Part shown: positions 36,400 to 37,875 of the stretch, piece by piece
Layout: each line of letters opens with the position of its first letter
Numbering within the stretch: the first letter of the stretch is position 1
Source of the DNA: a virus
Direction: 5' to 3' (one strand)
IMG/VR virus record: IMGVR_UViG_3300028840_003151
Location: 1 to 37,875 of that record
Length of the DNA: 37,875 nucleotides
The notes under the pieces: generated by a model
What the model was told of the DNA's origin: nothing
Database searches by the model: none
The model's input: only the letters and a program-made list of their open reading frames with translations
Translations under genes and position numbers: made by a program

Positions 36400-36473
36400 C
36401 GCGGAGTGGCGCAGCGGGAGCGCGCGGGACCCATGATCCCGAGGCCGGGGGGTTCAACTCCCCCCTCCGCTAC
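36400..36473 (+). tRNA. tRNA(CAT), initiator-like acceptor end
   Basis: 74 nt with encoded CCA. Acceptor stem: pairs 2-7 are perfect (36401-36406 with 36463-36468); pair 1-72 is C-T, unpaired as in initiator tRNAs. T8 and the T-arm (GGGGG-TTCAACT-CCCCC) are regular. D-stem GCGC/GCGC (36409-36412 / 36420-36423). Anticodon stem CGGGA/TCCCG (36423-36427 / 36435-36439), loop CCCATGA, anticodon CAT. It lacks the usual base 26, since C36423 is needed by both stems, and has C at the normally invariant T33. It is probably an altered tRNA-fMet; a Met or Ile2 role is not excluded. Confidence 0.8.
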
Positions 36474-36518
36474 CAATGTAACTACCAGGAGTGACTACTA
36501 ACGAGGGGCAAGCCGATT

Positions 36519-37358
36519 ATGAGGATTCTGAGGGTGTTTCCACAGCGCACCAGTTATACACCAACCGACGACATGGCGGCCGTCGGTGAACCCAATATGT
36601 TCATGCCTGACCCGGCCGACGTCGAGGAGGTACACGTATCTGCTACCTTCTCTTGGGACTGCACGGTGGCCGAGCGGCTAGCCCAGGCGTGGGGCGTGTA
36701 CTACCCGAACGTCCGTGTTGGGGGACCGGCCTATCGCTCGCCGGTGAACGGCTTTTCCCCAGGTCTCTACGTGAAACAGGGCGTCACATTCACGACACGC
36801 GGGTGCAACAACCAGTGTCCATGGTGCATCGTGCCGGACCTCGAGGGACGCTTGAGCCTCATACCCGAACCAGCGCCTGGCTACATACTCCAAGACAACA
36901 ACTTGCTGCAGGCGCCGCGATCCCACGTCGACAAGGTGTTTCGTATGCTGCGGCGCCAGGGCCGCCGCGTCGAGATAAAGGGCGGGCTCGATGCACGCCT
37001 AGTCGACGATTGGGTGGCCGAGGAACTGCGGGGTATGCCTATCCGGTACCTGTTCCTGTCTTGTGACTATCCGGAGGCGATCGTGCCGTTGCGCCAAGCC
37101 ATACGTCGGCTCCGCTTCCTGGACCGTGAACATCTGCGGTGCTATGTCATGGTCGGGCGAGACGGCGAAACGCTGGAACAGGCCCTTGACCGACTCACAT
37201 GCGTCTGGGCTGCCGGATGCACGCCGTTTGCGATGCTTTACCAACCCACAGACGTCGAGGAGCCGCTGGACTACGGACCTCGCTGGCGCCGACTGCAAAA
37301 GATGTTCACTAGGCCAGCCTATACCAAGCTCGTCATGGCCGGCCATATCACAATCTGA
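36519..37358 (+). CDS. Phage radical-SAM protein, 279 aa
   Basis: Motif TTRGCNNQCPWCIVP places Cys96, Cys100 and Cys103 in the CxxxCxxC arrangement binding a 4Fe-4S cluster. Upstream N-terminal half (HVSATFSWDCTVAERLAQAWG ... VRVGGPAYRSP) looks like a Rossmann-like or B12-binding-like domain without a clear DxHxxG motif. Downstream strands (ILQDNNLLQAP, VEIKGGLDARL, YLFLSCDYPEA) complete a partial TIM barrel. This gene type recurs in phages; substrate unknown. It follows the tRNA by 45 bases. Confidence 0.85.
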   Translation: MRILRVFPQRTSYTPTDDMAAVGEPNMFMPDPADVEEVHVSATFSWDCTVAERLAQAWGVYYPNVRVGGPAYRSPVNGFSPGLYVKQGVTFTTRGCNNQCPWCIVPDLEGRLSLIPEPAPGYILQDNNLLQAPRSHVDKVFRMLRRQGRRVEIKGGLDARLVDDWVAEELRGMPIRYLFLSCDYPEAIVPLRQAIRRLRFLDREHLRCYVMVGRDGETLEQALDRLTCVWAAGCTPFAMLYQPTDVEEPLDYGPRWRRLQKMFTRPAYTKLVMAGHITI

Positions 37359-37369
37359 GGGGGTGTTTC

Positions 37370-37753
37370 ATGGATAGCATCGTGATCGTTTGCCTGGTTT
37401 GCCTCGGGGGATGCATAGCCTTGGCATTCCTCACCCTGGGCCTGGCAGGGTTGGTCCTCAAGCTCTACACCGAATACTTGAAAGACCAGAAGCAAGACCG
37501 GCGCCAGGCAAAGCAGCCCGGAATTCCCTTGGAGGGGCAGAAGCTCATCGCGCGACTTGATGGCACGCCGGGCCTACGGGACCCTGACGCACCGTGCGAC
37601 CGTATCCTGCCCCGGATGGTGTTCGACGTTGACGGCAAGATCATGTCAGCGCTTGACGACGGCTTGCCGGCGGATCTGGAGGAACGGATGCGCGCCAGGC
37701 ACCGCGACTGGAACGACCAGGCCGAGCGAGCCGAGGCCGAAGAGGGGGGGTGA
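37370..37753 (+). CDS. Single-span membrane protein, 127 aa
   Basis: ATG 37370 after GAGGGGG. Residues about 4-31 are a hydrophobic span (IVIVCLVCLGGCIALAFLTLGL and on), followed by a positively charged helix and an acidic C-terminus (RDWNDQAERAEAEEGG), so the tail is presumably cytoplasmic. It ends three bases before the replication initiator. No recognised family. Confidence 0.6.
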   Translation: MDSIVIVCLVCLGGCIALAFLTLGLAGLVLKLYTEYLKDQKQDRRQAKQPGIPLEGQKLIARLDGTPGLRDPDAPCDRILPRMVFDVDGKIMSALDDGLPADLEERMRARHRDWNDQAERAEAEEGG

Positions 37754-37875
37754 GGCATGCCTAGTTCATACATTGCCAGTCAGAGAAGCATTCACGTCGG
37801 GATCATCGACGACAAGCGCGTCAATGACCTCGAGGACCCCTGGTACATCACCGGGCACTTCCGCGCTCTGCTACG
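37732..37875. repeat. 144-bp direct terminal repeat, right copy
   Basis: Exact repeat of bases 1-144. Contains the end of the 37370 gene and the start of the initiator gene. Confidence 0.95.
37757..37875 (+). CDS. 5' end of the replication initiator gene (copy in terminal repeat)
   Basis: ATG 37757 is the same start as at position 26. The gene runs out of the window after 39 full codons; its full form is 26-1168. This duplicate is a window artefact of circular or redundant ends. Confidence 0.9.
   Translation, partial: MPSSYIASQRSIHVGIIDDKRVNDLEDPWYITGHFRALL

Noticed and set aside
36276-36494. Open frame overlapping the tRNA
   Set aside because: It runs through the whole tRNA and lacks a good ribosome site; the tRNA structure explains the sequence better.

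Overview
This window looks like one complete genome of a temperate, short-tailed (podovirus-like) phage with high-GC DNA. Its first 144 bases are repeated exactly as its last 144 bases, so the unit is circular or terminally redundant, about 37,731 bp long. The gene for a DnaD/O-type replication protein runs across the junction. A P22-type coat protein, a coiled-coil scaffold, a portal and a 2127-residue virion-associated protein are present, while tape-measure, tail-tube and sheath genes are absent, which points to a podovirus body plan. The host is not identifiable with confidence. It must carry a tRNA-Ile(GAT) whose 3' half matches the phage attP. A Thr/Pro-rich linker in a phage lipoprotein resembles those common in Chloroflexota, but this is only a hint.

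Layout. (1) Minus strand, 25.7-27.9 kb, lysogeny module: tyrosine integrase, attP (a 45-bp copy of the 3' half of tRNA-Ile), a predicted surface lipoprotein and a CI/LexA-type repressor. The repressor is read from a perfect-consensus promoter lying back-to-back with the rightward early promoter. (2) Plus strand, 28.0 kb through the junction to 1.4 kb, early operon: ribbon-helix-helix regulator, KGG-motif protein, DUF6166-type protein, an octapeptide-repeat protein, a RecT recombination module, a CHC2 zinc-finger protein, a Gp37/Gp68-type protein, an ASCH protein, RusA, many tiny Cys-rich proteins, a tRNA(CAT) with an initiator-like 1-72 mismatch, a radical-SAM protein and the replication initiator. 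(3) 1.4-3.0 kb, regulatory region: two further strong sigma70-type promoters, three small genes, operator-like dyads, and a factor-independent terminator just downstream of the presumed late promoter. (4) Plus strand, 3.0-25.75 kb, late operon: membrane-anchored Cys-His protein, holin-like protein, an S-adenosylmethionine decarboxylase (SpeD) homologue, small and large terminase, portal, giant protein, scaffold, coat, adaptor, tail and fibre proteins, a second Cys-His protein and a holin-like protein.

How it may work together (inference): in the lysogen, repressor and lipoprotein are made from the leftward promoter while operators at the early promoter, and probably at the 1.6-kb promoter, are blocked. 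After induction, early genes replicate and recombine the DNA, perhaps from an origin inside the initiator gene. Late genes are then read from the 2.9-kb promoter once its immediate terminator is bypassed.

Most notable points: the phage SpeD homologue beside the terminase genes; a 171-nt intergenic segment closed by a 10-bp stem that looks like a structured RNA; the promoter-terminator arrangement ahead of the late genes; the initiator-like tRNA; two Cys-His paralogues at opposite ends of the late operon; and paralogous repeat-rich tail proteins sharing an exact 27-bp in-frame block.
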